DNA of 64,000 nucleotides from Natrinema pellirubrum DSM 15624 (GTDB lineage: Archaea; Halobacteriota; Halobacteria; Halobacteriales; Natrialbaceae). The notes under the pieces are model-generated. The model searched no databases. It was not told the DNA's origin and saw only the letters and a program-made list of their open reading frames with translations. Positions 42,408 through 51,479 of this stretch are shown one piece after another. Location of the stretch: positions 372,001 through 436,000 of the forward strand of contig NC_019962.1 in NCBI RefSeq assembly GCF_000230735.2, given 5' to 3'. Made by a program: the position numbers and the translations under genes. Position 1 is the first letter of the stretch; each line of letters starts with the position of its first letter.

Positions 42408-42681
42408 CGCGCTCTTTCGTGATAACGAGACGGCTCCGCCGTCTCGAACCACGCTCACTCGCTCACGCTGCTCGCTCGTTCGCTCGGTAAAACCTGGACC
42501 AAAAGCACTCCTCGCTCCCGACGGTCGCTCGTCGGCCCGAACGCGAAGCGTTCGGTGAACGGCATCGTTCGGGTTCTTCGAACCGCTCACTCGCCGATAT
42601 TTGCGAGTGCTTGATGACATTTTAACAGACGACGCGGAGTCGCCACTATTCGAGTGAACCCTGCCGAAAAGACCCGTCCGA
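42408..42681 (-). repeat. Hairpin-rich intergenic element downstream of lrp
   Basis: No gene. Moving left from the lrp stop there are: a hairpin CCGAACGC/GCGTTCGG (42537-42555); the double A-tract motif AAAACCTGGACCAAAA (42489-42504, T tracts on the minus strand); GCTCGCTCG-type repeats; a hairpin GAGACGG/CCGTCTC (42427-42445); and the right half of the palindrome that holds the IS. Bidirectional termination between thermosome and lrp is the simplest role. Confidence 0.55.
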
Positions 42682-43146
42682 TTACTCTTCGCCTTCGACC
42701 TCGAGTTCGAACTGTTCGTTCTCGCTCACGGCGTTGAGAACGACGCTCGTGTTCGAGGCCTTGATATCGGGATCGGTCAGCAGTTGCTTGATCTGGTCGT
42801 TCATCCCATCGGTGTCCTCGAACTTGCCGATGGCGATCACGTCGTAGTCGCCGGTGACCTCGTAGACGCTGGTCATCTGGCGGTGATCGCGCAGCGTGTC
42901 GGTGACGTCGGGGAGGGCGTTCCCCTCGACCTGCAGTTGGATCACGGCAGTCACGTCGTAGCCGACCGCGTCGTAATCCACCCGCGGGGTGTAGCCCTCG
43001 ATCACGCCTTGCTCCTCGAGATCGGAGAGGTGGTTCGAGACGGTGGTCACGGACACGTCGAGTTCCTCCGCGAGGCTTCGCAGGCTCGCCCGGCCGTCAC
43101 CGAGAAGTGCATTCACTAGTTTTGCATCGAGATTTTCGTACGTCAT
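42682..43146 (-). CDS. lrp: Lrp/AsnC family transcriptional regulator next to glnA
   Basis: 154 residues. The HTH is [35 protein letters not shown] near residues 20-55, and the C-terminal RAM effector domain includes [20 protein letters not shown]. It is divergent from glnA, which is the usual haloarchaeal arrangement; such Lrp proteins respond to nitrogen or amino acids and act on glnA (known for Halobacterium/Haloferax, not tested here). The extra Glu-rich C terminus (ELEVEGEE) is typical. The upstream region 43147-43269 carries both promoters. Confidence 0.92.
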   Translation of the reverse strand: MTYENLDAKLVNALLGDGRASLRSLAEELDVSVTTVSNHLSDLEEQGVIEGYTPRVDYDAVGYDVTAVIQLQVEGNALPDVTDTLRDHRQMTSVYEVTGDYDVIAIGKFEDTDGMNDQIKQLLTDPDIKASNTSVVLNAVSENEQFELEVEGEE

Positions 43147-43269
43147 CAGGTATACCCACTCACCGTGCCCTTTAGAAATTTACGAATATGCAGTTTCGAG
43201 AGGGAGAGCGAAGATTTGCACGGAACGGTAGTGCTTTAGTATACTGGTTACGAGGATACGACGAGAAAG
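43147..43269. promoter_or_regulatory. Divergent lrp/glnA promoter region
   Basis: For glnA, a TATA-like CTTTAGTATA lies at 43234-43243, about 30 bases before the ATG. For lrp, the minus strand has AAATTTCTAAAG near 43169-43180, about 30 bases before its start. AT-rich sequence between them (TTTACGAATATGCAG) is a likely Lrp binding area, but no perfect operator is visible. Confidence 0.5.
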
Positions 43270-44625
43270 ATGACAAGCGGAAACCTCTCTGAAACCGAAC
43301 AAGCGGTATTGGACGAGATCGAGGAGCAAGACGTCGACTTCCTCCGACTACAGTTTACCGACATTCTGGGCACAGTCAAGAACGTCTCCGTGCCGGCCCG
43401 CCAGGCCGAGAAGGCCTTCACCGAGGGGATCTACTTCGACGGTTCTTCTATCGAAGGCTTCGTTCGCATTCAGGAGTCGGACATGCGACTCAAGCCCGAC
43501 CCCGAGACGTTCGCGATCCTCCCGTGGCGCCAGAAGGACGACAGTGCCGCCGCCCGAATGATCTGTGACGTCTACGACACGACCACGGGCGAACCCTTCG
43601 AGGGCGATCCGCGCCGCGTTCTCAAGAACGCACTCGACCGCGCCGAGGAGATGGGCTACATGGTCAACGCCGCACCCGAACCGGAGTTCTTCCTGTTCGA
43701 GGAGGACGAGGACGGCCGCGCCACGACCAAGACCAACGACGCCGGCGGCTACTTCGACCTCGCGCCGAAGGACCTCGCCAGCGATGTCCGCCGCGACATC
43801 ATCTACGGCCTCGAGGAGATGGGCTTCGAGGTCGAGGCCAGCCACCACGAGGTCGCCGAGGGCCAACACGAGATCAACTTCACCTACGACGACGCACTCG
43901 CGACGGCCGACAACGTCGGCACCTTCCGGACCGTCGTTCGTGCGATCGCCGCCCAGCACGACCTGCACGCGACGTTCATGCCCAAGCCGATCCCGCGTAT
44001 CAACGGCTCGGGGATGCACACGCACCTCTCGCTGTTCACCGAGGACGGCGAGAACGCCTTCCACGACGAGGACGACGAGTTCAACCTGAGCGACGAGGCC
44101 CACGCCTTCACCGCCGGGATCCTCGAACACGCGCCGGCGATCACGGCGATCGCGAACCCGACCGTCAACAGCTACAAGCGCCTGGTGCCCGGCTACGAGG
44201 CGCCCGTCTACGTCGCCTGGTCGGACCGCAACCGCTCGGCGCTGATCCGCAAACCGGCGGCCCGAACGCCGGCGGCCTCGCGCGTCGAACTGCGCTCGCC
44301 CGACCCGTCCTGTAACCCGTATCTCGCGCTCGCCGTCATGATCCACGCCGGCCTCGACGGCATCGAGAACGATCTCGACTGCCCCGACCCGGTCCGCGAG
44401 AACATCTACGAGTTCGACGAGGCAAAACGCGAGGAGTACGGCATCAACACGCTGCCCTCGAACCTCGGCGAGGCCGTCGACGCCCTCGAGGAGGACGAGG
44501 CCATCTACAACGCGCTGGGCGACCACGTCGCGCCCAAGTTCGTCGAAGCGAAGCGACAGGAGTTCGAGGACTACCTCGTCGACGTCTCCGACTGGGAACT
44601 CGACCGCTACCTCGAGACGTTCTGA
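43270..44625 (+). CDS. glnA: Glutamine synthetase, type I
   Basis: 451 residues. Family features in order: beta-grasp domain ending [20 protein letters not shown]; metal-binding [63 protein letters not shown]; the ATP/glutamate segment [20 protein letters not shown]. It makes glutamine from glutamate, ammonia and ATP. There is no adenylylation-site cassette as in enterobacteria. It is divergent from lrp and probably controlled by it, besides PII-type feedback known in haloarchaea. The length is normal for the GSI-alpha class. Confidence 0.97.
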   Translation: MTSGNLSETEQAVLDEIEEQDVDFLRLQFTDILGTVKNVSVPARQAEKAFTEGIYFDGSSIEGFVRIQESDMRLKPDPETFAILPWRQKDDSAAARMICDVYDTTTGEPFEGDPRRVLKNALDRAEEMGYMVNAAPEPEFFLFEEDEDGRATTKTNDAGGYFDLAPKDLASDVRRDIIYGLEEMGFEVEASHHEVAEGQHEINFTYDDALATADNVGTFRTVVRAIAAQHDLHATFMPKPIPRINGSGMHTHLSLFTEDGENAFHDEDDEFNLSDEAHAFTAGILEHAPAITAIANPTVNSYKRLVPGYEAPVYVAWSDRNRSALIRKPAARTPAASRVELRSPDPSCNPYLALAVMIHAGLDGIENDLDCPDPVRENIYEFDEAKREEYGINTLPSNLGEAVDALEEDEAIYNALGDHVAPKFVEAKRQEFEDYLVDVSDWELDRYLETF

Positions 44626-44773
44626 ACGCCGCCGATCGGTCCGGCCTTTTGTTCTCCGCTTCGGTCATCAGCCCTCGCTCGCGGTCGTGACTCGAGTCCC
44701 GTTGCCAATGCATCGACGACTGTCACGGTGATCGTGATTCGGTATTATGGGTGCGATAGTGATACTGTCACAC

Positions 44774-45292
44774 ATGGTCGACAGCAGGACCTACGCGTTC
44801 GAGGACGACCGGCCGACGATCGACGACACGGCCCGCGTTAGCAGCGAGGCGACCCTCGTCGGTGACGTCGAGGTTGCGGCGGACGCGAGCGTCTGGCCCG
44901 GCGTCGTGCTACGTGGCGACGTCGGTCCCGTCCGGGTCGGCCGGGAAACGCACGTCGGGGACAACGCGACGATCCACGCCTCGCGACTCGCGAGCGAAGT
45001 CATGGTCGGTCACGGGGCCGTCCTCAACGAGACGTCCGTCGAGAAGCGATCGCTGATCGGGTTCAACGCGACGATAAACACCGGCGTGACGATCGGCACC
45101 GGCAGCATCGTCGCCGCTGGCACCGTCGTCCCCGACGAGTATACGATCCCGCCTGACTCGTTCGTTCGCGGCGTCCCTGCGGAGATCACGCCGCTCGAGG
45201 ACACCGGGATCGACGCGGCGGCGATCCTCGACGACTACTCGTCGGGCGAGTACACGAACCTGGCCCAGCGCCACGAGGAACTGTTCGATTGA
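44774..45292 (+). CDS. Gamma-carbonic anhydrase-like hexapeptide protein
   Basis: 172 residues from the ATG at 44774. Hexapeptide repeats (SSEATLVGDVEVAADASVWP, ETHVGDNATIHASRL, VMVGHGAVLNET, LIGFNATINTGVTIGTGSIV) form a left-handed beta-helix. Of the three metal histidines of active gamma-CAs, those in TIHAS and VGHG are present, while the position usually written LHG is Asn (VLNET). The protein may therefore not be an active carbonic anhydrase. Homologs called YrdA/PaaY have the same fold and various or no known activity. Confidence 0.82.
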   Translation: MVDSRTYAFEDDRPTIDDTARVSSEATLVGDVEVAADASVWPGVVLRGDVGPVRVGRETHVGDNATIHASRLASEVMVGHGAVLNETSVEKRSLIGFNATINTGVTIGTGSIVAAGTVVPDEYTIPPDSFVRGVPAEITPLEDTGIDAAAILDDYSSGEYTNLAQRHEELFD

Positions 45293-45334
45293 AAACAGCC
45301 CGCTCGCGCGGCATCCGGAACCGCGCTACGACCG

Positions 45335-45823
45335 CTAGGTCGCGGTTCCGATCTCGAAGATCTCCCGGTAGAGGCTCTCGGCGAGGTGGTCGATTCGCTC
45401 CTCGGCCTCGCTGGCGGCCATCGTGTCGGCGATGCCCCGCCACTCCACGGAGAGGCGGGCGATCGGCACCAGCGCGACCCCGCCGATGACGATGTCGCCC
45501 TCGGGGGTGTGAACGCGCCACTCGGTCCTCGTTCCCGTCGCGGCGCGGGTGACGCCCTCGATCTCGCCGCCGGCAGCGACCCACCGCTCGACCAGATCGT
45601 CGGTGATCCGGCGGAGCTTTCGTTCGCCGAGCAGGTGACAGCCGAGGCCGACGCCGGTCACCACCGCGAACGACGCGGCCGCCATCGCGAGGCCGCCGTA
45701 GGGGACGTTGATCGACGCGGCGAGGCCGGCCGTCACGACGACCAGCCCGACGACCCGTGCGTCGACCGCGTTCGGCACCGTGCCCTCCCAACTCGCCTCC
45801 CGGGACGGCTGCTCGAGTTGCAT
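45335..45823 (-). CDS. Membrane protein of unknown function
   Basis: 162 residues. A soluble N terminus of 25 residues precedes two adjacent hydrophobic stretches (VVGLVVVTAGLAASINVPYG and LAMAAASFAVVTGVGLGCHL). Then come a basic segment ERKLRRITDDLVERW and a soluble beta-rich domain, TRTEWRVHTPEGDIVIGGVA. No family is recognised. It lies between the gamma-CA-like gene (convergent) and the broken pdhA gene on the same strand. Confidence 0.7.
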   Translation of the reverse strand: MQLEQPSREASWEGTVPNAVDARVVGLVVVTAGLAASINVPYGGLAMAAASFAVVTGVGLGCHLLGERKLRRITDDLVERWVAAGGEIEGVTRAATGTRTEWRVHTPEGDIVIGGVALVPIARLSVEWRGIADTMAASEAEERIDHLAESLYREIFEIGTAT

Positions 45824-45900
45824 ATCGACTGGGGGTTGCGACGACGTTCGGGTAGCCGTTTGCCTGTCCCACTGCGGCCTTTATACGCTGTTCCAGAGGT

Positions 45901-47073
45901 TCACTCGTCTTCGAGTAACGCATCGTCGCCGTGGCGCTCCCGCAGGTCGGCGAGGTAGTCGCGCTGGGCCTCGAGTCGCGGCGTCGGCTCCGCGTAGGCG
46001 TACTCGAACATATCGCCGGGATCGCCCGCCACGTCTTCGGCGCGGTCGACCAGCGTGGCCAGCGTCTCCTCGATCTCGCTCTCGATCGCCTCGATCCGGT
46101 CGTCGTCGAGGACGCCCGCGTCCCGCAGGTAGGCTTCGAACCGGTCGATCGGATCCTTCTCGCGCCATTCCTCGACTTCTTCCTCGTCCCGGTAGACGTC
46201 GGGATCGTCGGCCGTCGTGTGCGCGCCGTAGCGGTACTGGACCGCCTCGATCAGCGTCGGTCGTAATCGCTCGTCGCTGGACTCGAGGGCTTTTTCCCGG
46301 GCGGCCTTCGTGACGACGTAGGTCGCGAGCGGGTCCATCCCGTCGACCTGGACGCCCGCGAAGCCGTAGGCGGTGGCCTTCTGTGCGATGGTCGCGCTCG
46401 CGGTCTGGCGCTCCCGTGGGACCGAGATCGCCCACTGGTTGTTGTTACAGAAAAAGACCGTCGGCGTGTCGAAGACAGCGTGGGACTACGTCCCACGAGC
46501 AGTCGGGCCACGCCCGACGACGCCGGCGAAGTTCAGCGCCTCGTGGAAGTCCCCCTCGGAGGTCGAGCCGTCGCCGAAGTGGGCGACGCCGACGCGCTCG
46601 TCGCCGTTCAGCTTCGCGGCCCACGACCAGCCGACGATGTGGGGAAGGTGGGCGGCGATCGAGATGTCCAGCGGTAGGACGTCGATCTCGGCCAGCGCGG
46701 CGTTGCCGTCCTCGTGGCCCATCCAGTACAGCAGGTACTCCCATGGCAGACCCCGAACGACCAGCGCCCCGTGTTCCCGGTACTGAAAGGAGAGCATGTC
46801 GTCGTCGGCCAGCGCGTAGGTCGACCCGATCTGGGAGCCCTCCTGACCGGCCAGCGAGGAGTAGGTCCCCAGCCGGCCCTGCCGCTGGAGGCTGATCATC
46901 CGCTCGTCGAACCGGCGGGAAAACCGCATGTCCCGGTACATCGACCGCAGCGTCTCGGCCGCGAGGTCCGGCTCGAGTTCGGGCGCGACGACGGTGCCGT
47001 CCGGGTCGAGTACGCGGATCCGGTCGTCAGGCTCCCGGTCCAGCAGGTCTCGCTCGAGGGCGTCTCCCGACAT
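45901..47073 (-). pseudogene. pdhA: Pyruvate/2-oxoacid dehydrogenase E1 alpha, interrupted by an in-frame hairpin insert
   Basis: A single open frame of 390 codons from the ATG at 47073, broken by a TAG at 46486-46488. Before it, FDERMISLQRQGRLGTYSSL, QYREHGALVVRGLPWEYLLY and FGDGSTSEGDFHEALNFAGV; after it, VFDTPTVFFCNNNQWAISVP and LRPTLIEAVQYRYGAHTTAD. These are normal E1-alpha landmarks, including both halves of the thiamine-diphosphate GDG...NN motif. A 42-bp insert (46477-46518) lies between those halves. The enzyme would need an E1-beta partner, not found here, so it may already have been a spare paralog. A truncated product is the likely outcome. Confidence 0.9.
46477..46518 (-). repeat. 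42-bp double-hairpin insertion in pdhA
   Basis: On the minus strand it consists of GTCGGGC-GTG-GCCCGAC (7-bp arms), TGCT, CGTGGGAC-GTA-GTCCCACG (8-bp arms) and CT. GTC occurs on both sides. Length 42, so the frame is kept, but the second loop and arm contain TAG. The repeat is absent from all E1-alpha proteins I know at this site (from memory). Confidence 0.8.
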
Positions 47074-47164
47074 GGCTCGACCGTTGATGCCGGAGCATAT
47101 AAGACTCACTCCGGGGGTCGCCCCTCGAGCCCCGCTCGAGGGGCGCGGGGGCCACCAGCGGCCG

Positions 47165-48220
47165 TCACTCGTCGACCGTCACGACGCCCTCACCGGCGGC
47201 GACGGTCACCCGCCGATCGGCGTCGACGGTCAGCGTGGCGTGGGCCGACTCGAGGCTCGCCGGCCGGTCGAACCGCGCGAGGACCGTTCGGGCGGTGATG
47301 TCGTCGGTTCTCTCGCACGGCAGACGGTGGCACCCGAACGCGTGGACGCCGTTCCTCGTCGTCTCGACCCGCTTGAGATGCGGTCGCACCGTCCCGGATC
47401 CCCACCCAGTCTGGACGACGAGGACGGCCTCGGACGCGGGGTCCGTGCCCGCGAGCAGCTCGTCGACTGCCGAGCCCTCGCGACGCCGCACCCGCTCGAG
47501 ACCGTCGGTATCGGTCAACAGCGCCGCGTAGAACTGCGACCCGGAGTCGTCGTGGTGCCCGGTGAGGCCCTCGTCCCGGCGGACCGCTCCCGTCGTCGAC
47601 ACCTGTTCGAACGACAACGAGGGAGCGGTCGGCATGGCCTCGCACAGCCAGAGCGGCTCGCGACCGCCGTCGGGGCCGCAGCCGGGATCGATGATCTCGT
47701 AGGGTGGCTCGTCGACTCGCGGGAGGTCGTCGTCCCCGGTGTTCTCGATCGGGGTGAAGCGGATCTCGAGCCCCTCCTCGGCCGTGTACGTGACGTCTAC
47801 GTACCCCTCCCGTCCGCCAGGGATCGGTTCGACGTCGAACGCGAGCGTCTCGGTCGCGGTCGTTCCGTCCACGGTGACCTCGATCGTCCGCGATTCCCCG
47901 GGGCCGGCGATCGCCGGAATTCTCGTCGTTCCGTTCGCCGGGACGTCCCGCTCGTCATCCGCGACGACGGTGCCGGTCTCGTCCCGAACCGTTACCGCGA
48001 AGACCCGTGCCGTCGCGGCATCGTTGTGCAGTCGGCCGTCGATCGAACGGTCCTCGGCGTCGCCGGCCGGCTCCCCGGGATCGCGGTTCCGGTCCGATTC
48101 GTCGTCGTTCTCGTCGGCCTCTCCGGTCCCGTCGTCGCCGCTCGAGAGACAGCCCGCGACGACCGTTCCGAGGGCCGAGCCGCTCGCGGCTCGGAGCGTC
48201 CGTCTGCGACTCCAGTCCAT
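47165..48220 (-). CDS. Tat-exported lipoprotein, unknown function
   Basis: 351 residues from the ATG at 48220. The N terminus MDWSRRRTLRAASGSALGTV is a twin-arginine signal with an AGC lipobox (VVAGCLSSG). A Glu/Asp-rich linker of about 45 residues follows. The body is beta-rich: a probable Ig-like domain (about 65-150), then a second domain with cysteines in DPGCGPDGG, LWLCEAMP and FGCHRLPCERTDD that could form disulfides outside the cell. No catalytic motif is evident. It stands between pdhA and the YgfZ-like gene on the same strand. Confidence 0.78.
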   Translation of the reverse strand: MDWSRRRTLRAASGSALGTVVAGCLSSGDDGTGEADENDDESDRNRDPGEPAGDAEDRSIDGRLHNDAATARVFAVTVRDETGTVVADDERDVPANGTTRIPAIAGPGESRTIEVTVDGTTATETLAFDVEPIPGGREGYVDVTYTAEEGLEIRFTPIENTGDDDLPRVDEPPYEIIDPGCGPDGGREPLWLCEAMPTAPSLSFEQVSTTGAVRRDEGLTGHHDDSGSQFYAALLTDTDGLERVRRREGSAVDELLAGTDPASEAVLVVQTGWGSGTVRPHLKRVETTRNGVHAFGCHRLPCERTDDITARTVLARFDRPASLESAHATLTVDADRRVTVAAGEGVVTVDE

Positions 48221-48304
48221 ACGGGGACCCACGGTGACGACTATCGAATACTTTCGGCTGGCTAAAACGACCGTTTCACCAGCACGTCTCGTTCTCGATC
48301 GCCC

Positions 48305-49393
48305 CTAGTATTCCGGCAGCCGCGCCGACCGGTCCGATCCCTCGACGAATGGCAGTTCGGTCCGCGTTGCGGCGACCTCCTCGCCATCGATTCGGACCGT
48401 CAGGTCGTCGCTCTCGAGGCCGTAGTCGACGACGGCGAGTGCGATGATCTCCTCGAGCATCGGGCTCTCGCCCGCGCGGGTCACCTCGCCGACCGAGGCG
48501 TCGCCGTCGAAGACGGCCGCGCCGCCCTCGGGGACGGTCTCGCCCTCGAGCGTCAGTCCGACGAGCCGCCGACTCGGCTGGCCACGGTTCTCGACGCGGG
48601 AGACGACTTCTTGACCGACGTAACAGCCCTTCTCGAAGTCCAAGGCGTTTCGGAGGCCGAGGACGTTCGGCAGCTCCCCCTCGAGTTCGGTGTGGAACAG
48701 GGGGGTCCCGGCCTCGAGCGCGAGGCTCTCGAAGGTCCGGTAGCCGAAGGGGGCGGCGTTGAGGCCGTGGTTGAGCAGCGTGTCGTAGACCGCTTCGGCG
48801 TCGTCGGCCGCACAGATCACGTCGAAACTCTCCTCGCCGGTCAGCGCGTCGGTCCGGACAACTGTGACCCCTTCGTCGCCCATCGTCCCGCGGACGAACG
48901 AAAGCGGGCGATCGGGCGAGGCGGCCCCGTTGAGAACGCTGGCGATCTTCTCGGTCGCTTGCGGACCGTGGATGCCGAAGATCCCGTAATCGTCGGTCGC
49001 GACCCGGATCTCGACGTCCTGAATGAACACCTTCTCCGACCACTCCTCGGCCAGCGGTTCGGCGGTTTCGGGCTGGGTGAAAAGCAGCAGTCGCTCGCCC
49101 GCGTTGTAGACGTAGAGTTCGACCTCGATCCCGCCCTGTGGGTCGAGGACGAGCGCGTAACAGCCCTCGCCGTCCTCGGCGGGGACCCGGTTCGAGACCA
49201 CGTTGTCGACGTATTCGACGCGATCGTCGCCCTCCACGACGATCACGCCGTAGGCCGGTTCGAACAGTCCGACGCCGTTGCGGACCGCGCGATGGGTTCG
49301 TTCGGGACGCCCGAAGTGGTCGACGATCGTCCGGTCGGCGCGCTCCCCGAACGTGGCCCCGTGATCCTCGTGGATGGACTCGATGACGCTCAT
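48305..49393 (-). CDS. YgfZ/GcvT-family folate-binding protein
   Basis: 362 residues. The GcvT fold is seen throughout. The signature KGCYVGQEVVSRVENRGQ near residue 245 is the YgfZ motif, including its conserved Cys. YgfZ-type proteins use tetrahydrofolate to help repair or build some iron-sulfur clusters (established in bacteria); the glycine-cleavage T protein lacks this motif. No glycine-cleavage genes are nearby, which supports the YgfZ reading. The start is the ATG at 49393; the next gene begins 39 bp upstream on the same strand. Confidence 0.88.
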   Translation of the reverse strand: MSVIESIHEDHGATFGERADRTIVDHFGRPERTHRAVRNGVGLFEPAYGVIVVEGDDRVEYVDNVVSNRVPAEDGEGCYALVLDPQGGIEVELYVYNAGERLLLFTQPETAEPLAEEWSEKVFIQDVEIRVATDDYGIFGIHGPQATEKIASVLNGAASPDRPLSFVRGTMGDEGVTVVRTDALTGEESFDVICAADDAEAVYDTLLNHGLNAAPFGYRTFESLALEAGTPLFHTELEGELPNVLGLRNALDFEKGCYVGQEVVSRVENRGQPSRRLVGLTLEGETVPEGGAAVFDGDASVGEVTRAGESPMLEEIIALAVVDYGLESDDLTVRIDGEEVAATRTELPFVEGSDRSARLPEY

Positions 49394-49432
49394 GGATACT
49401 CCCTGGGGCCTGACCGTATCAGGCGTTTCGAT

Positions 49433-49729
49433 TCAAAAAGGCAGCCGGTCGCGAAGCCACTCGCCGAACGACTCGTCGTCGTCCTCGTCGGTCGGCTCGT
49501 CGGGAACGACGCGGTCGGCGGGTTTGATCACCGTCTCCGAGCCCGAGTCGACGGCGATCAGGTCGTCCTCTTTGAGCGTCGCCAGGGCGTCCTCGAGTTC
49601 GTCGATGTCGACCTCGACGGCCGCCCGGAGTTCGAAGACCGTCATTCCGTCCTCGGCGCGGTCGACCAAGGCGTCGAGTACCGCCACCTCCGTCCTCTCC
49701 CGGTTCCGGTACTCCCGCTTTGCTCTCAT
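49433..49729 (-). CDS. Small winged-helix-like protein (DUF6432-like)
   Basis: 98 residues from the ATG at 49729 (a second ATG at 49741 adds four). MRAKREYRNRERTEVAVLDA is followed by GMTVFELRAAVEVDIDELED, an HTH-like segment, and a short wing. The tail is acidic with KPADRVVPDEPTDEDDDESF. It matches my memory of the haloarchaeal family DUF6432, function unknown but likely nucleic-acid binding by fold. It overlaps no other gene and is probably co-transcribed with the YgfZ-like gene. Confidence 0.8.
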   Translation of the reverse strand: MRAKREYRNRERTEVAVLDALVDRAEDGMTVFELRAAVEVDIDELEDALATLKEDDLIAVDSGSETVIKPADRVVPDEPTDEDDDESFGEWLRDRLPF

Positions 49730-49930
49730 CCGTGTGTCCATTCGACGACCCGGGATTTGACGTTTGTCGTTCCGACAGCGACGAACGCCGCCGCCGAACC
49801 CGCCTCCTCGAGCCACGACTCGAGGTACGGTCCGACTCGCCTGTCCGCCGATCTGCACTCAACGCGTTGTCACGACCGAAAATCCGCTTAGCAGTACGTT
49901 TTTTATGGGACCGGTCGGTACGGTGGGACA

Positions 49931-50941
49931 ATGGTCCTGCGATGTTCGCTGCTCGGACACGACTTCGGCGAGACCGAGGTCGAACGCGAGCGCGAAGAAC
50001 GGGGCAGCGAGGTCGTCGTAACCGTCCAGGAGTACGAGGAGTGTGCCCGCTGTGGCGAGCGCAACGTCATCAGCGAGAACACCGAAGTAACGAGCCTCTC
50101 CGCCGGGACGGACGCCGACTCTCCCCCCGCCGAGCCCGATACCGAACCGCCCGAACCAGCACTCGCGTCCGACTCCGATCCGATCGACGGCGAGGAGGAC
50201 GCCGAGTTCATCGATGCCGACGAACCCGCGACGGCGGCCGCCGGCCCCGCAACCGCCGATCCGGCCGACACGGACGACGCCGACCAGACTGCGGCCGACC
50301 CGGCCGCCCCTGACCTCGAGGCGGCCGAGCCCGACCCGGCCGGAGTCGACGACGAGATCGATCTCCCGACCGACGAGAACGGCAATCCGGTCACCGACGA
50401 CGGCGAGATCCTCGAGGACGACGACGAACCGGTCGCCGATCCCGACCGTGACCGCGAACGCGGCGAGTGGCCCGACTCCGACGACGTCGGTCCGCCGGCG
50501 GACGAGACGAACGAACCGACCGACTGGCCCGACGACGGCCCTGCAGGTGCCGACGACGCGGCCGACGCCGGTGCCGAGGTCGATCCGGCCGCGATCGAGG
50601 ACGACGCCGTCCTCCTCGACGACGAGCCGGACGACCCCGTCGGCGGTGCTGACGCCGCCGAGGCCGCTGCCGACGCCCGCTCCGTGACTGCCGAGCCGCC
50701 GACGCAGGACGCGACCGAGGCTGCCGCCGACGTCGCGTCGGAATCGGGGACCGGCATCGAGCGAGCCGAGTCGGTCCCGACGCCCGCCGAGGGCGACAGC
50801 GGTCCCGGCGAGGACGTGCCGACCGAGTTCTACTGCCCCCGGTGTGAGTACATCGCTGCCGGCGATCGGGGCTCGTTGCGGGCCGGCGACATCTGTCCCG
50901 ACTGCCGGAAGGGATATCTCAGCGAACGCGAGCGGCGTTGA
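49931..50941 (+). CDS. Acidic protein with terminal zinc-binding segments (DUF7093-like)
   Basis: 336 residues. The N terminus MVLRCSLLGHDFGETEVERE, EYEECARCGERNVISENTEV holds one CxxC; the C terminus FYCPRCEYIAAGDRGSLRAG and ICPDCRKGYLSERERR holds two more. The 200-residue middle is nearly pure Asp/Ala/Glu/Pro and surely disordered. This fits haloarchaeal DUF7093 (from memory). A TTTTTTATG TATA box sits about 28 bases upstream, so the mRNA is leaderless. The zinc segments suggest a scaffold or adaptor; function unknown. Confidence 0.82.
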   Translation: MVLRCSLLGHDFGETEVEREREERGSEVVVTVQEYEECARCGERNVISENTEVTSLSAGTDADSPPAEPDTEPPEPALASDSDPIDGEEDAEFIDADEPATAAAGPATADPADTDDADQTAADPAAPDLEAAEPDPAGVDDEIDLPTDENGNPVTDDGEILEDDDEPVADPDRDRERGEWPDSDDVGPPADETNEPTDWPDDGPAGADDAADAGAEVDPAAIEDDAVLLDDEPDDPVGGADAAEAAADARSVTAEPPTQDATEAAADVASESGTGIERAESVPTPAEGDSGPGEDVPTEFYCPRCEYIAAGDRGSLRAGDICPDCRKGYLSERERR

Positions 50942-51092
50942 TACGGACCGGGATCCCGATTTCGCGGTGCAACCGCGACGGTCACGGGTCCCGTGTCCGT
51001 GATACCGCCGTTCGAGCGATCCCTGACAGGTCAGCGGATCGAATCGTTGGCTATGAAAAGAGGTAAACGCGCCGCCGTGTTTCTCCCAATCC

Positions 51093-51479
51093 ATGAAGGA
51101 GTACAAGATGCGTCGCGGTGAATATCTCGAGGAGCGCATTCCGGATATGGAGTCGACGGTCGAGGACTACTTCGGCCCGATCACCGGCACCGAGGAGTAC
51201 AAGGGCAGCGACCTCTACCTCATCGACGAGCCGGACAACCCGGTCTTCGAGAAGATCGTCGTCGGTGCTGTCGAGTACTCCGGCAAGAAGGACAAACTCG
51301 GCGTCGAGTTCAACGAGCGCGACCCCACCGAACTCGGCCCCGACGAACTCGAGGCCGCGGCCGACGCCGTCGACATCAAGAACGACTTCCTGCTCGAGGC
51401 GACCGGCCGTGACGCCAAGGCACGACGCGACTCGATGAAGCGGAAAGTCGAGGACGACCCGGATCACGATTTCGATTAA
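51093..51479 (+). CDS. DUF5611 family protein
   Basis: 128 residues: MKEYKMRRGEYLEERIPDME, then a compact alpha/beta domain with YLIDEPDNPVFEKIVVGAVE and KLGVEFNERDPTELGP, and a basic C terminus ARRDSMKRKVEDDPDHDFD. It matches the archaeal family DUF5611 as I remember it. Its function is unknown. The gene is alone on the strand, with a probable terminator just after the stop. Confidence 0.85.
   Translation: MKEYKMRRGEYLEERIPDMESTVEDYFGPITGTEEYKGSDLYLIDEPDNPVFEKIVVGAVEYSGKKDKLGVEFNERDPTELGPDELEAAADAVDIKNDFLLEATGRDAKARRDSMKRKVEDDPDHDFD

Noticed and set aside
46477-46518. Programmed read-through or pyrrolysine at the TAG in pdhA
   Set aside because: Haloarchaea are not known to use pyrrolysine, the TAG lies in an inserted palindrome, and no pyl genes are in the window.
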